Source: Cladorhizidae sp. MBARI D1340-BT2 (Eukaryota > Porifera > Demospongiae > Poecilosclerida > Cladorhizidae). Taken from it: a stretch of DNA of 64,000 nt. The stretch covers positions 1 through 64,000 of the forward strand of contig JAQNBH010000132.1 of assembly GCA_028752905.1 (NCBI GenBank), read 5' to 3'. This document shows, one piece after another, positions 50,746 through 62,783 of this stretch. The notes beneath the pieces were generated by a model that was not told the origin of the DNA, made no database searches, and was given only the letters and a program-made list of their open reading frames with translations. Both the position numbers and the translations under genes were made by a program. How positions within the stretch are numbered: position 1 is the first letter of the stretch; the number at the start of each line of letters is the position of its first letter.

Positions 50746-51239
50746 TCATAGAGCTATTGTCAACCTGCCTCCACCCAGTGAGGTGTTGGTGGAGTGTGTG
50801 TCCTCATAGAGCTATTGTCAACCTGCCTCCACCCAGTGAGGTGTTGATGGAGTGTGTGTCCTCATAGAGCTATTGTCAGCCTGCCCCCACCCAGTGAGGT
50901 GTTGGTGGAGTGTGTGTCCTTATAGAGCTATTGTCAACCTGCCTCCACCCAGTGAGGTGTTGGTGGAGTGTGTGTCCTCATAGAGCTATTGTCAACCTGC
51001 CTCCACCCAGTGAGGTGTTGGTGGAGTGTGTGTCCTCATAGAGCTATTGTCAACCTGCCTCCACCCAGTGAGGTGTTGGTGGAGTGTGTGTCCTCATAGA
51101 GCTATTGTCAACCTGCCCCCACCCAGTGAGGTGTTGGTGGAGTGTGTGTCCTCATAGAGCTATTGTCAACCTGCCCCCACCCAGTGAGGTGTTGGTGGAG
51201 TGTGTGTCCTCATAGAGCTATTGTCAACCTGCCCCCACC

Positions 51240-53500
51240 CAGTGAGGTGTTGGTGGAGTGTGTGTCCTCATAGAGCTATTGTCAACGTGCCTCCACCCAG
51301 TGAGGTGTTGGTGGAGTGTGTGTCCTCATAGAGCTATTGTCAACCTGCCCCCACCCAGTGAGGTGTTGGTGGTGTGTGTGTCCTCATAGAGCTATTGTCA
51401 ACCTGCCTCCACCTAGTGAGGTGTTGGTGGAGTGTGTGTCCTCTTAGAGCTATTGTCAACCTGCCTCCACCCAGTGAGGTGTTGGTGGAGTGTGTGTCCT
51501 CATAGAGCTACATTGTCAATCTGCCTCCACCCAGTGAGGTGTTGGTGGAGTGTGTGTCCTCATAGAGCTATTGTCAACCTGCCCACACCCAGTGAGGTGT
51601 TGGTGGATGTCCTCATAGAGCTATTGTCAACCTGCCTCCACCCAGTGAGGTGTTGGTGGTGTGTGTGTCCTCATAGAGCTATTGTCAACCTGCCCCCACC
51701 CAGTGAGGTGTTGGTGGAGTGTGTGTCCTCATAGAGCTATTGTCAACCTGCCTCCACCCAGTGAGGTGTTGGTGGAGTGTGTGTCCTCATAGAGCTATTG
51801 TCAACCTGCCTCCACCCAGTGAGGTGTTGGTGGAGTGTGTCCTCATAGAGCTATTGTCAACCTGCCTCCACCCAGTGAGGTATTGGTGGAGTGTGTGTCC
51901 TCATAGAGCTATTGTCAACCTGCCTCCACCCAGTGAGGTGTTGGTGGAGTGTGTGTCCTCATAGAGCTATTGTCAACCTGCCCCCACCCAGTGAGGTATT
52001 GGTGGAGTGTGTGTCCTCATAGAGCTATTGTCAACCTGCCTCCACCCAGTGAGGTGTTGGTGGAGTGTGTGTCCTCATAGAACTATTGTCAACCTGCCCA
52101 CACCCAGTGAGGTGTTGGTGGAGTGTGTGTCCTCATAGAGCTATTGTCAACCTGCCTCCACCCAGTGAGGTGTTGGTGGAGTGTGTGTCCTCATAGAGCT
52201 ATTGTCAACCTGCCTCCACCCAGTGAGGTGTTGGTGGAGTGTGTGTCCTCATAGAGCTATTGTCAACCTGCCTCCACCCAGTGAGGTGTTGGTGGAATGT
52301 GTGTCCTCATAGAGCTATTGTCAACCTGCCTCCACCCAGTAGGTGTTGGTGGAGTGTGTGTCCTCATAGAGCTATTGTCAACCTGCCCCCACCCAGTGAG
52401 GTGTTGTGGAGTGTGTGTCCTCATAGAGCTATTGTCAACCTGCCCTCACCCAGTGAGGTGTTGGTGGAGTGTGTGTCCTCATAGAGCTATTGTCAACCTG
52501 CCCCCACCCAGTGAGGTGTTGGTGGAGTGTGTGTCCTCATAGAGCTATTGTCAACCTGCCTCCACCCAGTGAGGTGTTGGTGGAGTGTGTGTCCTCATAG
52601 AGCTATTGTCAACCTGCCCACACCCAGTGAGGTGTTGGTGGAGTGTGTGTCCTCATAGAGCTATTGTCAACCTGCCTCCACCCAGTGAGGTGTTGGTGGA
52701 GTGTGTGTCCTCATAGAGCTATTGTCAACCTGCCTCCACCCAGTGAGGTGTTGGTGGAGTGTGTGTCCTCATAGAGCTATTGTCAACCTGCCTCCACCCA
52801 GTGAGGTGTTGGTGGAGTGTGTGTCCTCATAGAGCTATTGTCAACCTGCCCCCACCCAGTGAGGTGTTGGTGGAGTGTGTGTCCTCATAGAGCTATTGTC
52901 AACCTGCCTCCACCCAGTGAGGTGTTGGTGGAGTGTGTGTCCTCATAGAGCTATTGTCAACCTGCCTCCACCAAGTGAGGTGTTGGTGGAGTGTGTGTCC
53001 TCATAGAGCTATTGTCAACCTGCCCACACCCATTGAGTTGTTGGTGGAGTGTGTGTCCTCATAGAGCTATTGTCAACCTGCCTCCACCCAGTGAGGTGTT
53101 GGTGGAGTGTGTGTACTCATAGAGCTATTGTCAACCTGCCTCCACCCAGTGAAGTGTTGGTGGAGTGTGTGTCCTCATAGAGCTATTGTCAACCTGCCTC
53201 CACCCAGTGAGGTGTTGGTGGTGTGTGTGTCCTCATAGAGCTATTGTCAACCTGCCTCCACCCAGTGAGGTGTTGGTGGAGTGTGTGTCCTCATAGAGCT
53301 ATTGTCAACCTGCCTCCACCCAGTGAAGTGTTGGTGGAGTGTGTGTCCTCATAGAGCTATTGTCAACCTGCCCACACCCAGTGAGGTGTTGGTGGAGTGT
53401 GTGTCCTCATAGAGCTATTGTCAACCTGCCTCCACCCAGTGAGGTGTTGGTGGTGTGTGTGTCCTCATAGAGCTATTGTCAACCTGCCCCCACCCAGTGA
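51240..53500. repeat. Array B macro-repeat, first part, copy 1
   Basis: This segment is collinear with 57500-59700. Shared rare features are CAACGTGCCTCC at 51283, CCTCTTAGAG at 51440, CTACATTGTCAATCTG at 51509, the shortened GGTGGATGTCC at 51602, CATTGAGTTG at 53031, GTACTCAT at 53113 and CCCAGTGAAGTG at 53146. The offset is about 6201-6259 bp in the first part and 6207 at the end. Length changes between the copies include a two-base loss at CCCAGTAGGTG (about 52336) and a GTTGTGG form at about 52403, seen only here. Confidence 0.85.
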
Positions 53501-53540
53501 GGTGTTGGTGGAGTGTGTGTCCTCATAGAGCTATTGTCAA

Positions 53541-53800
53541 CCTGCCCCCACCTAGTGAGGTGTTGGTGGAGTGTGTGTCCTCATAGAGCTATTGTCAACC
53601 TGCCTCCACCCAGTGAGGTGTTGGTGGAGTGTGTGTCCTCATAGAGCTATTGTCAACGTGCCCCCACCCAGTGAGGTGTTGGTGGAGTGTGTGTCCTCAT
53701 AGAGCTATTGTCAACCTGCCTCCACCCAGTGAGGTGTTGGTGGAGTGTGTGTCCTCATAGAGCTATTGTCAACCTGCCTCCACCCTGTGAGGTGTTGGTG
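53541..53800. repeat. Array B block shared with 57081-57340
   Basis: The order CACCTAGTGAGG (53549), AACGTGCCCCC (53655), CACCCTGTGAGG (53781) recurs at exactly +3540 bp. That distance equals 61 monomers of 58 bp plus the two extra bases of the CTAAATTG monomer at 57011. It is a further duplication that does not follow the 6.2-kb register, so at least two rounds of block copying are visible in array B. Confidence 0.85.
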
Positions 53801-54289
53801 GAGTGTGTGTCCTCATAGAGCTATTGTCAACCTGCCTCCACCCAGTGAGGTGTTGGTGGAGTGTGTGTCCTCATAGAGCTATTGTCAACCTGCCCCCACC
53901 CAGTGAGGTGTTGGTGGAGTGTGTGTCCTCATAGAGCTATTGTCAACCTGCCCACATCCAGTGAGGTGTTGGTGGAGTGTGTGTCCTCATAGAGCTATTG
54001 TCAACCTGCCCCCACCCAGTGAGGTGTTGGTGGAGTGTGTGTCCTCATAGAGCTATTGTCAACCTGCCTCCACCCAGTGAGGTGTTGGTGGAGTGTGTGT
54101 CCTCATAGAGCTATTGTCAACCTGCCTCCACCCAGTGAAGTGTTTGTGGAGTGTGTGTCCTCATAGAGCTATTGTCAACCTGCCTCCACCCAGTGAGGTG
54201 TTGGTGGAGTGTGTGTCCTCATAGAGCTATTGTCAACCTGCCCACACCCAGTGAGGTGTTGGTGGAGTGTGTGTCCTCATAGAGCTATT

Positions 54290-55260
54290 GTCAACCTGCC
54301 CCCACCAAGTGAGGTGTTGGTGGAGTGTGTGTCCTCATAGAGCTATTGTCAACCTGCCCACACCCATTGAGTTGTTGGTGGAGTGTGTGTCCTCATAGAG
54401 CTATTGTCAACCTGCCCCGACCCAGTGAGGTGTTGGTGGAGTGTGTGTCCTCATAGAGCTATTGTCAACCTGCCTCCACCCAGTGAAGTGTTGGTGGAGT
54501 GTGTGTCCTCATAGAGCTATTGTCAACCTGCCCACACCCAGTGAGGTGTTGGTGGAGTGTGTGTCCTCATAGAGCTATTGTCAACATGCCCCCACCCAGT
54601 GAGGTGTTGGTGGAGTGTGTGTCCTCATAGAGCTATTGTCAACCTGCCCCCACCCAGTGAGGTGTTGGTGGAGTGTGTGTCCTCATAGAGCTATTGTCAA
54701 CATGCCACCACCCAGTGAGGTGTTGGTGGAGTGTGTGTCCTCATAGAGCTATTGTCAACCTGCCTCCATCCAGTGAGGTGTTGGTGGAGTGTGTGTCCTC
54801 ATAGAGCTATTGTCAACCTGCCCCCACCCAGTGAGGTGTTGGTGGAGTGTGTGTCCTCATAGAGCTATTGTCAACATGCCCCCACCCAGTGAGGTGTTGG
54901 TGGAGTGTGTGTCCTCATAGAGCTATTGTCAACCTGCCTCCATCCAGTGAGGTGTTGGTGGAGTGTGTGTCCTCATAGAGCTATTGTCAACCTGCCCCCA
55001 CCCAGTGAGGTGTTGGTGGAGTGTGTGTCCTCATAGAGCTATTGTCAACCTGCCCCCACCCAGTGAGGTGTTGGTGGAGTGTGTGTCCTCATAGAGCTAT
55101 TGTCAATCTGCCTCCACCCAGTGAGGTGTTGGTGGAGTGTGTTTCCTCATAGAGCTATTGTCAACCTGCCTCCACCCAGTGAGGTGTTGGTGGAGTGTGT
55201 GTCCTCATAGAGCTATTGTCAACCTGCCTCCACCCAGTGAAGTGTTGGTGGAGTGTGTGT
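54290..55260. repeat. Array B macro-repeat, second part, copy 1
   Basis: This segment is collinear with 59850-60770 at an offset of 5564 and then 5506 bp. Shared landmarks are CCCACCAAGTGAGG at 54301, CATTGAGTTG at 54365, CCCCGACCC near 54416, AACATGCC near 54582, CCATCCAGTG near 54767, CAATCTGCC at 55104 and GTGTTTCCTC near 55139. The reduced offset relative to the first part means the second macro-copy lost about 11 monomers between the two parts. Confidence 0.83.
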
Positions 55261-55739
55261 CCTCATAGAGCTATTGTCAACCTGCCTCCACCCAGTGAGG
55301 TGTTGGTGGAGTGTGTGTCCTCATAGAGCTATTGTCAACCTGCCCCCACCCAGTGAGGTGTTGGTGGAGTGTGTGTCCTCATAGAGCTATTGTCAACCTG
55401 CCCCCACCCAGTGAGGTGTTGGTGGAGTGTGTGTCCTCATAGAGCTATTGTCAACCTGCCCACACCCAGTGAGGTGTTGGTGGTGTGTGTGTCCTCATAG
55501 AGCTATTGTCAACCTGCCTCCACCCAGTGAGGTGTTGGTGGAGTGTGTGTCCTCATAGAGCTATTGTCAACATGCCCCCACCCAGTGAGGTGTTGGTGGA
55601 GTGTGTGTCCTCATAGAGCTATTGTCAACATGCCCCCACCCAGTGAGGTGTTGGTGGAGTGTGTGTCCTCATAGAGCTATTGTCAACCTGCCTCCACCCA
55701 GTGAGGTGTTGGTGGAGTGTGTGTCCTCATAGAGCTATT

Positions 55740-56261
55740 GTCAACATGCCCCCACCCAGTGAGGTGTTGGTGGAGTGTGTGTCCTCATAGAGCTATTGTC
55801 AACATGCCCCCACCCAGTGAGGTGTTGGTGGAGTGTGTGTCCTCATAGAGCTATTGTCAACCTGCCTCCATCCAGTGAGGTGTTGGTGGAGTGTGTGTCC
55901 TCATAGAGCTATTGTCAACCTGCCCCCACCCAGTGAGGTGTTGGTGGAGTGTGTGTCCTCATAGAGCTATTGTCAACATGCCCCCACCCAGTGAGGTGTT
56001 GGTGGAGTGTGTGTCCTCATAGAGCTATTGTCAACCTGCCTCCATCCAGTGAGGTGTTGGTGGAGTGTGTGTCCTCATAGAGCTATTGTCAACCTGCCCC
56101 CACCCAATGAGGTGTTGGTGGAGTGTGTGTCCTCATAGAACTATTGTCAACCTGCCTCCACCCAGTGAGGTGTTGGTGGAGTGTGTGTCCTCATAGAGCT
56201 ATTGTCAACCTGCCTCCACCCAGTGAGGTGTTGGTGGAGTGTGTGTCCTCATAGAGCTATT
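55740..56261. repeat. Array B 9-monomer tandem duplication (522 bp), copy 1
   Basis: The order AACATG, CCATCC, plain C-class, AACATG, CCATCC, CCCAATGAGG (56103), GAACTATTG (56138) recurs exactly 522 bp (nine monomers) later. The block also contains the densest run of AACATGCC and CCATCCAG variants in the window. Confidence 0.85.
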
Positions 56262-56700
56262 GTCAACATGCCCCCACCCAGTGAGGTGTTGGTGGAGTGT
56301 GTGTCCTCATAGAGCTATTGTCAACATGCCCCCACCCAGTGAGGTGTTGGTGGAGTGTGTGTCCTCATAGAGCTATTGTCAACCTGCCTCCATCCAGTGA
56401 GGTGTTGGTGGAGTGTGTGTCCTCATAGAGCTATTGTCAACCTGCCCCCACCCAGTGAGGTGTTGGTGGAGTGTGTGTCCTCATAGAGCTATTGTCAACA
56501 TGCCCCCACCCAGTGAGGTGTTGGTGGAGTGTGTGTCCTCATAGAGCTATTGTCAACCTGCCTCCATCCAGTGAGGTGTTGGTGGAGTGTGTGTCCTCAT
56601 AGAGCTATTGTCAACCTGCCCCCACCCAATGAGGTGTTGGTGGAGTGTGTGTCCTCATAGAACTATTGTCAACCTGCCTCCACCCAGTGAGGTGTTGGTG
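56262..56700. repeat. Array B 9-monomer tandem duplication, copy 2
   Basis: Partner of 55740-56261, with CCCAATGAGG at 56625 and GAACTATTG at 56660. The copies differ after the GAACTATTG monomer, where this one has a GGTGGTGTGTG monomer. The stretch also matches 61120-61470 at +4810 bp, as part of the larger macro-repeat. Confidence 0.83.
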
Positions 56701-56988
56701 GTGTGTGTGTCCTCATAGAGCTATTGTCAACCTGCCCACACCAAGTGAGGTGTTGGTGGATTGTGTGTCCTCATAGAGCTATTGTCAACCTGCCTCCACC
56801 CAGTGAGGTGTTGGTGGAGTGTGTGTCCTCATAGAACTATTGTCAACCTGCCTCCACCCAGTGAGGTGTTGGTGGTGTGTGTGTCCTCATAGAGCTATTG
56901 TCAACCTGCCCACACCAAGTGAGGTGTTGGTGGATTGTGTGTCCTCATAGAGCTATTGTCAACCTGCCTCCACCCAGTGAGGTGTTGG
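56641..56988. repeat. Array B 3-monomer duplication (2 x 174 bp)
   Basis: The three-monomer motif GAACTATTG with GGTGGTGTG, then CCCACACCAAGTG with GGTGGATTGTG, then a plain monomer appears twice in succession (GGTGGATTGTG at 56755 and 56929, 174 bp apart). The corresponding place in the later macro-copy (61460-61700) has only one such motif, so the duplication or its loss came after the macro-duplication. Confidence 0.83.
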
Positions 56989-57499
56989 TGGAGTGTGTGT
57001 CCTCATAGAGCTAAATTGTCAACCTGCCTCCACCCAGTGAGGTGTTGGTGGAGTGTGTGTCCTCATAGAGCTATTGTCAACCTGCCCCCACCTAGTGAGG
57101 TGTTGGTGGAGTGTGTGTCCTCATAGAGCTATTGTCAACCTGCCTCCACCCAGTGAGGTGTTGGTGGAGTGTGTGTCCTCATAGAGCTATTGTCAACGTG
57201 CCCCCACCCAGTGAGGTGTTGGTGGAGTGTGTGTCCTCATAGAGCTATTGTCAACCTGCCTCCACCCAGTGAGGTGTTGGTGGAGTGTGTGTCCTCATAG
57301 AGCTATTGTCAACCTGCCTCCACCCTGTGAGGTGTTGGTGGAGTGTGTGTCCTCATAGAGCTATTGTCAACCTGCCCCCACCCAGTGAGGTGTTGGTGGA
57401 GTGTGTGTCCTCATAGAGCTATTGTCAACCTGCCCCCACCCAGTGAGGTGTTGGTGGAGTGTGTGTCCTCATAGAGCTATTGTCAACCTGCCCCCACCC

Positions 57500-59700
57500 A
57501 GTGAGGTGTTGGTGGAGTGTGTGTCCTCATAGAGCTATTGTCAACGTGCCTCCACCCAGTGAGGTGTTGGTGGAGTGTGTGTCCTCATAGAGCTATTGTC
57601 AACCTGCCACCACCTAGTGAGGTGTTGGTGGAGTGTGTGTCCTCTTAGAGCTATTGTCAACCTGCCTCCACCCAGTGAGGTGTTGGTGGAGTGTGTGTCC
57701 TCATAGAGCTACATTGTCAATCTGCCTCCACCCAGTGAGGTGTTGGTGGAGTGTGTGTCCTCATAGAGCTATTGTCAACCTGCCCCCACCCAGTGAGGTG
57801 TTGGTGGAGTGTGTGTCCTCATAGAGCTATTGTCAACCTGCCCACACCCAGTGAGGTGTTGGTGGATGTCCTCATAGAGCTATTGTCAACCTGCCTCCAC
57901 CCAGTGAGGTGTTGGTGGTGTGTGTGTCCTCATAGAGCTATTGTCAACCTGCCCCCACCCAGTGAGGTGTTGGTGGAGTGTGTGTCCTCATAGAGCTATT
58001 GTCAACCTGCCTCCACCCAGTGAGGTGTTGGTGGAGTGTGTGTCCTCATAGAGCTATTGTCAACCTGCCCACACCCAGTGAGGTGTTGGTGGAGTGTGTG
58101 TCCTCATAGAGCTATTGTCAACCTGCCTCCACCCAGTGAGGTGTTGGTGGAGTGTGTGTCCTCATAGAGCTATTGTCAACCTGCCTCCACCCAGTGAGGT
58201 GTTGGTGGAGTGTGTGTCCTCATAGAGCTATTGTCAACCTGCCTCCACCCAGTGAGGTGTTGGTGGAATGTGTGTCCTCATAGAGCTACAGTATTGTCAA
58301 CCTGCCTCCACGCAGTGAGGTGATGGTGGAGTGTGTGTCCTCATAGAGCTATTGTCAACCTGCCCCCACCCAGTGAGGTGTTGGTGGAGTGTGTGTCCTC
58401 ATAGAGCTATTGTCAACCTGCCCTCACCCAGTGAGGTGTTGGTGGAGTGTGTGTCCTCATAGAGCTATTGTCAACCTGCCCCCACCCAGTGAGGTGTTGG
58501 TGGAGTGTGTGTCCTCATAGAGCTATTGTCAACCTGCCTCCACCCAGTGAGGTGTTGGTGGAGTGTGTGTCCTCATAGAGCTATTGTCAACCTGCCCACA
58601 CCCAGTGAGGTGTTGGTGGAGTGTGTGTCCTCATAGAGCTATTGTCAACCTGCCTCCACCCAGTGAGGTGTTGGTGGAGTGTGTGTCCTCATAGAGCTAT
58701 TGTCAACCTGCCTCCAACCAGTGAGGTGTTGGTGGAGTGTGTGTCCTCATAGAGCTATTGTCAACCTGCCTCCACCCAGTGAGGTGTTGGTGGAGTGTGT
58801 GTCCTCATAGAGCTATTGTCAACCTGCCCCCACCCAGTGAGGTGTTGGTGGAGTGTGTGTCCTCATAGAGCTATTGTCAACCTGCCTCCACCCAGTGAGG
58901 TGTTGGTGGAGTGTGTGTCCTCATAGAGCTATTGTCAACCTGCCCACACCCAAGGTGTTGGTGGAGTGTGTGTCCTCATAGAGCTATTGTCAACCTGCCC
59001 ACACCCAGTGAGGTGTTGGTGGAGTGTGTGTCCTCATAGAGCTATTGTCAACCTGCCTCCACCCAGTGAGGTGTTGGTGGAGTGTGTGTCCTCATAGAGC
59101 TATTGTCAACCTGCCTCCACCCAGTGAGGTGTTGGTGGAGTGTGTGTCCTCATAGAGCTATTGTCAACCTGCCTCCACCAAGTGAGGTGTTGGTGGAGTG
59201 TGTGTCCTCATAGAGCTATTGTCAACCTGCCCACACCCATTGAGTTGTTGGTGGAGTGTGTGTCCTCATAGAGCTATTGTCAACCTGCCTCCACCCAGTG
59301 AGGTGTTGGTGGAGTGTGTATACTCATAGAGCTATTGTCAACCTGCCTCCACCCAGTGAAGTGTTGGTGGAGTGTGTGTCCTCATAGAGCTATTGTCAAC
59401 CTGCCCACACCCAGTGAGGTGTTGGTGGTGTGTGTGTCCTCATAGAGCTATTGTCAACCTGCCTCCACCCAGTGAGGTGTTGGTGGAGTGTGTGTCCTCA
59501 TAGAGCTATTGTCAACCTGCCTCCACCCAGTGAAGTGTTGGTGGAGTGTGTGTCCTCATAGAGCTATTGTCAACCTGCCCACACCCAGTGAGGTGTTGGT
59601 GGAGTGTGTGTCGTCATAGAGCTGTCAACCTGCCTCCACCCAGTGAGGTGTTGGTGGTGTGTGTGTCCTCATAGAGCTATTGTCAACCTGCCCCCACCCA
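57500..59700. repeat. Array B macro-repeat, first part, copy 2
   Basis: Counterpart of 51240-53500, with CAACGTGCCTCC at 57542, CCTCTTAGAG at about 57641, CTACATTGTCAATCTG near 57710, GGTGGATGTCC at 57861, CATTGAGTTG at 59238, ATACTCAT at 59320 and CCCAGTGAAGTG near 59353. Private features are CTACAGTATTG near 58287, CCACGCAGTG at 58309, a deletion giving CACCCAAGGTG near 58949, and GAGCTGTCAACC near 59620 (ATT missing). Confidence 0.85.
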
Positions 59701-59849
59701 GTGAGGTGTTGGTGGAGTGTGTGTACTCATAGAGCTATTGTCAACCTGCCTCCACCCAGTGAGGTGTTGGTGGAGTGTGTCCTCATAGAGCTATTGTCAA
59801 CCTGCCCACACCCAGTGAGGTGTTGGTGGAGTGTGTGTCCTCATAGAGC

Positions 59850-60770
59850 TATTGTCAACCTGCCCCCACCAAGTGAGGTGTTGGTGGAGTGTGTGTCCTC
59901 ATAGAGCTATTGTCAACCTGCCCACACCCATTGAGTTGTTGGTGGAGTGTGTGTCCTCATAGAGCTATTGTCAACCTGCCCCGACCCAGTGAGGTGTTGG
60001 TGGAGTGTGTGTCCTCATAGAGCTATTGTCAACCTGCCCACACCCAGTGAAGTGTTGGTGGAGTGTGTGTCCTCATAGAGCTATTGTCAACCTGCCCACA
60101 CCCAGTGAGGTGTTGGTGGAGTGTGTGTCCTCATAGAGCTATTGTCAACATGCCCCCACCCAGTGAGGTGTTGGTGGAGTGTGTGTCCTCATAGAGCTAT
60201 TGTCAACCTGCCCCCACCCAGTGAGGTGTTGGTGGAGTGTGTGTCCTCATAGAGCTATTGTCAACATGCCCCCACCCAGTGAGGTGTTGGTGGAGTGTGT
60301 GTCCTCATAGAGCTATTGTCAACCTGCCTCCATCCAGTGAGGTGTTGGTGGAGTGTGTGTCCTCATAGAGCTATTGTCAACCTGCCCCCACCCAGTGAGG
60401 TGTTGGTGGAGTGTGTGTCCTCATAGAGCTATTGTCAACATGCCCCCACCCAGTGAGGTGTTGGTGGAGTGTGTGTCCTCATAGAGCTATTGTCAACCTG
60501 CCTCCATCCAGTGAGGTGTTGGTGGAGTGTGTGTCCTCATAGAGCTATTGTCAACCTGCCCCCACCCAGTGAGGTGTTGGTGGAGTGTGTGTCCTCATAG
60601 AGCTATTGTCAATCTGCCTCCACCCAGTGAGGTGTTGGTGGAGTGTGTTTCCTCATAGAGCTATTGTCAACCTGCCTCCACCCAGTGAGGTGTTGGTGGA
60701 GTGTGTGTCCTCATAGAGCTATTGTCAACCTGCCTCCACCCAGTGAAGTGTTGGTGGAGTGTGTGTCCTC
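59850..60770. repeat. Array B macro-repeat, second part, copy 2
   Basis: Counterpart of 54290-55260, with CCCACCAAGTGAGG at 59865, CATTGAGTTG at 59929, CCCCGACCC near 59979, AACATGCC near 60146, CCATCCAGTG near 60331, CAATCTGCC at 60610 and GTGTTTCCTC near 60645. A private CATATAGC change lies near 60772. Confidence 0.83.
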
Positions 60771-61119
60771 ATATAGCTATTGTCAACCTGCCCCCACCAA
60801 GTGAGTTGTTGGTGGAGTGTGTGTCCTCATAGAGCTATTGTCAACCTGCCCCGACCCAGTGAGGTGTTGGTGGAGTGTGTGACCTCATAGAGCTATTGTC
60901 AACCTGCCTCCACCCAGTGAAGTGTTGGTGGAGTGTGTGTCCTCATAGAGCTATTGTCAACCTGCCCACACCCAGTGAGGTGTTGGTGGAGTGTGTGTCC
61001 TCATAGAGCTATTGTCAACCTGCCTCCACCCAGTGAGGTGTTGGTGGAGTGTGTGTCCTCATAGAGCTATTGTCAACCTGCCTCCACCCAGTGAGGTGTT
61101 GGTGGAGTGTGTGTCCTCA

Positions 61120-61750
61120 TAGAGCTATTGTCAACATGCCCCCACCCAGTGAGGTGTTGGTGGAGTGTGTGTCCTCATAGAGCTATTGTCAACCTGCCTC
61201 CATCCAGTGAGGTGTTGGTGGAGTGTGTGTCCTCATAGAGCTATTGTCAACCTGCCCCCACCCAGTGAGGTGTTGGTGGAGTGTGTGTCCTCATAGAGCT
61301 ATTGTCAACATGCCCCCACCCAGTGAGGTGTTGGTGGAGTGTGTGTCCTCATAGAGCTATTGTCAACCTGCCTCCATCCAGTGAGGTGTTGGTGGAGTGT
61401 GTGTCCTCATAGAGCTATTGTCAACCTGCCCCCACCCAATGAGGTGTTGGTGGAGTGTGTGTCCTCATAGAACTATTGTCAACCTGCCCACACCCAGTGA
61501 GGTGTTGGTGGAGTGTGTGTCCTCATAGAGCTATTGTCAACCTGCCTCCACCCAGTGAGGTGTTGGTGGTGTGTGTGTCCTCATAGAGCTATTGTCAACC
61601 TGCCCACACCAAGTGAGGTGTTGGTGGATTGTGTGTCCTCATAGAGCTATTGTCAACCTGCCTCCACCCAGTGAGGTGTTGGTGGAGTGTGTGTCCTCAT
61701 AGAGCTAAATTGTCAACCTGCCTCCACCCAGTGAGGTGTTGGTGGAGTGT
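61120..61750. repeat. Array B macro-repeat, third part, copy 2
   Basis: This segment is collinear with about 56310-57055 at +4810 bp, then +4694 bp. Shared features are the CCATCC and AACATG alternation, CCCAATGAGG at 61435, GAACTATTG near 61469, GGTGGTGTG near 61566, CCCACACCAAGTG near 61604, GGTGGATTGTG near 61623 and the two-base insertion CTAAATTG at 61705. The falling offset from 6.2 to 4.7 kb shows progressive contraction of this macro-copy. Confidence 0.83.
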
Positions 61751-62384
61751 GTGTCCTCATAGAGCTATTGTCAACCTGCCTCCACCCAGTGAGGTGTTGG
61801 TGGAGTGTTTGTCCTCATAGAGCTATTGTCAACCTGCCCCCACCCAGTGAGGTGTTGGTGGAGTGTGTGTCCTCATAGAGCTATTGTCAACCTGCCCTCA
61901 CCCAGTGAGGTGTTGGTGGAGTGTGTGTCCTCATAGAGCTATTGTCAACCTGCCCCCACCCAGTGAGGTGTTGGTGGAGTGTGTGTCCTCATAGAGCTAT
62001 TGTCAACCTGCCTCCACCCAGTGAGGTGTTGGTGGAGTGTGTGTCCTCATAGAGCTATTGTCAACCTGCCCACACCCAGTGAGGTGTTGGTGGAGTGTGT
62101 GTCCTCATAGAGCTATTGTCAACCTGCCTCCACCCAGTGAGGTGTTGGTGGAGTGTGTGTCCTCATAGAGCTATTGTCAACCTGCCTCCACCCAGTGAGG
62201 TGTTGGTGGAGTGTGTGTCCTCATAGAGCTATTGTCAACCTGCCCCCACCCAGTGAGGTGTTGGTGGAGTGTGTGTCCTCATAGAGCTATTGTCAACCTG
62301 CCCCCACCCAGTGAGGTGTTGGTGGAGTGTGTGTCCTCATAGAGCTATTGTCAACCTGCCTCCACCCAGTGAGGTGTTGGTGGA

Positions 62385-62783
62385 GTGTGTGTCCTCATAG
62401 AGCTATTGTCAACCTGCCTCCACCCAGTGAGGTGTTGGTGGAGTGTGTGTCCTCATAGAGCTATTGTCAACCTGCCCACACCCAGTGAGGTGTTGGTGGA
62501 TGTCCTCATAGAGCTATTGTCAACCTGCCTCCACCCAGTGAGGTGTTGGTGGTGTGTGTGTCCTCATAGAGCTATTGTCAACCTGCCCCCACCCAGTGAG
62601 GTGTTGGTGGAGTGTGTGTCCTCATAGAGCTATTGTCAACCTGCCTCCACCCAGTGAGGTGTTGGTGGAGTGTGTCCTCATAGAGCTATTGTCAACCTGC
62701 CTCCACCCAGTGAGGTGTTGGTGGAGTGTGTGTCCTCATAGAGCTATTGTCAACCTGCCTCCACCCAGTGAGGTGTTGGTGGA
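62385..62783. repeat. Array B 7-monomer unit of 399 bp, copy 1
   Basis: The unit has five 58-bp monomers, one 53-bp monomer (GGTGGATGTCC at 62495) and one 56-bp monomer (GGAGTGTGTCC near 62667), which sum to 399 bp. The same set follows directly. Related sequence with the same shortened monomer occurs at 51602 and 57861. Confidence 0.9.

Noticed and set aside
50720..50760. Transposon end or target-site duplication at the A/B junction
   Set aside because: No terminal repeat, poly-A tract or duplicated flank is present on either side.
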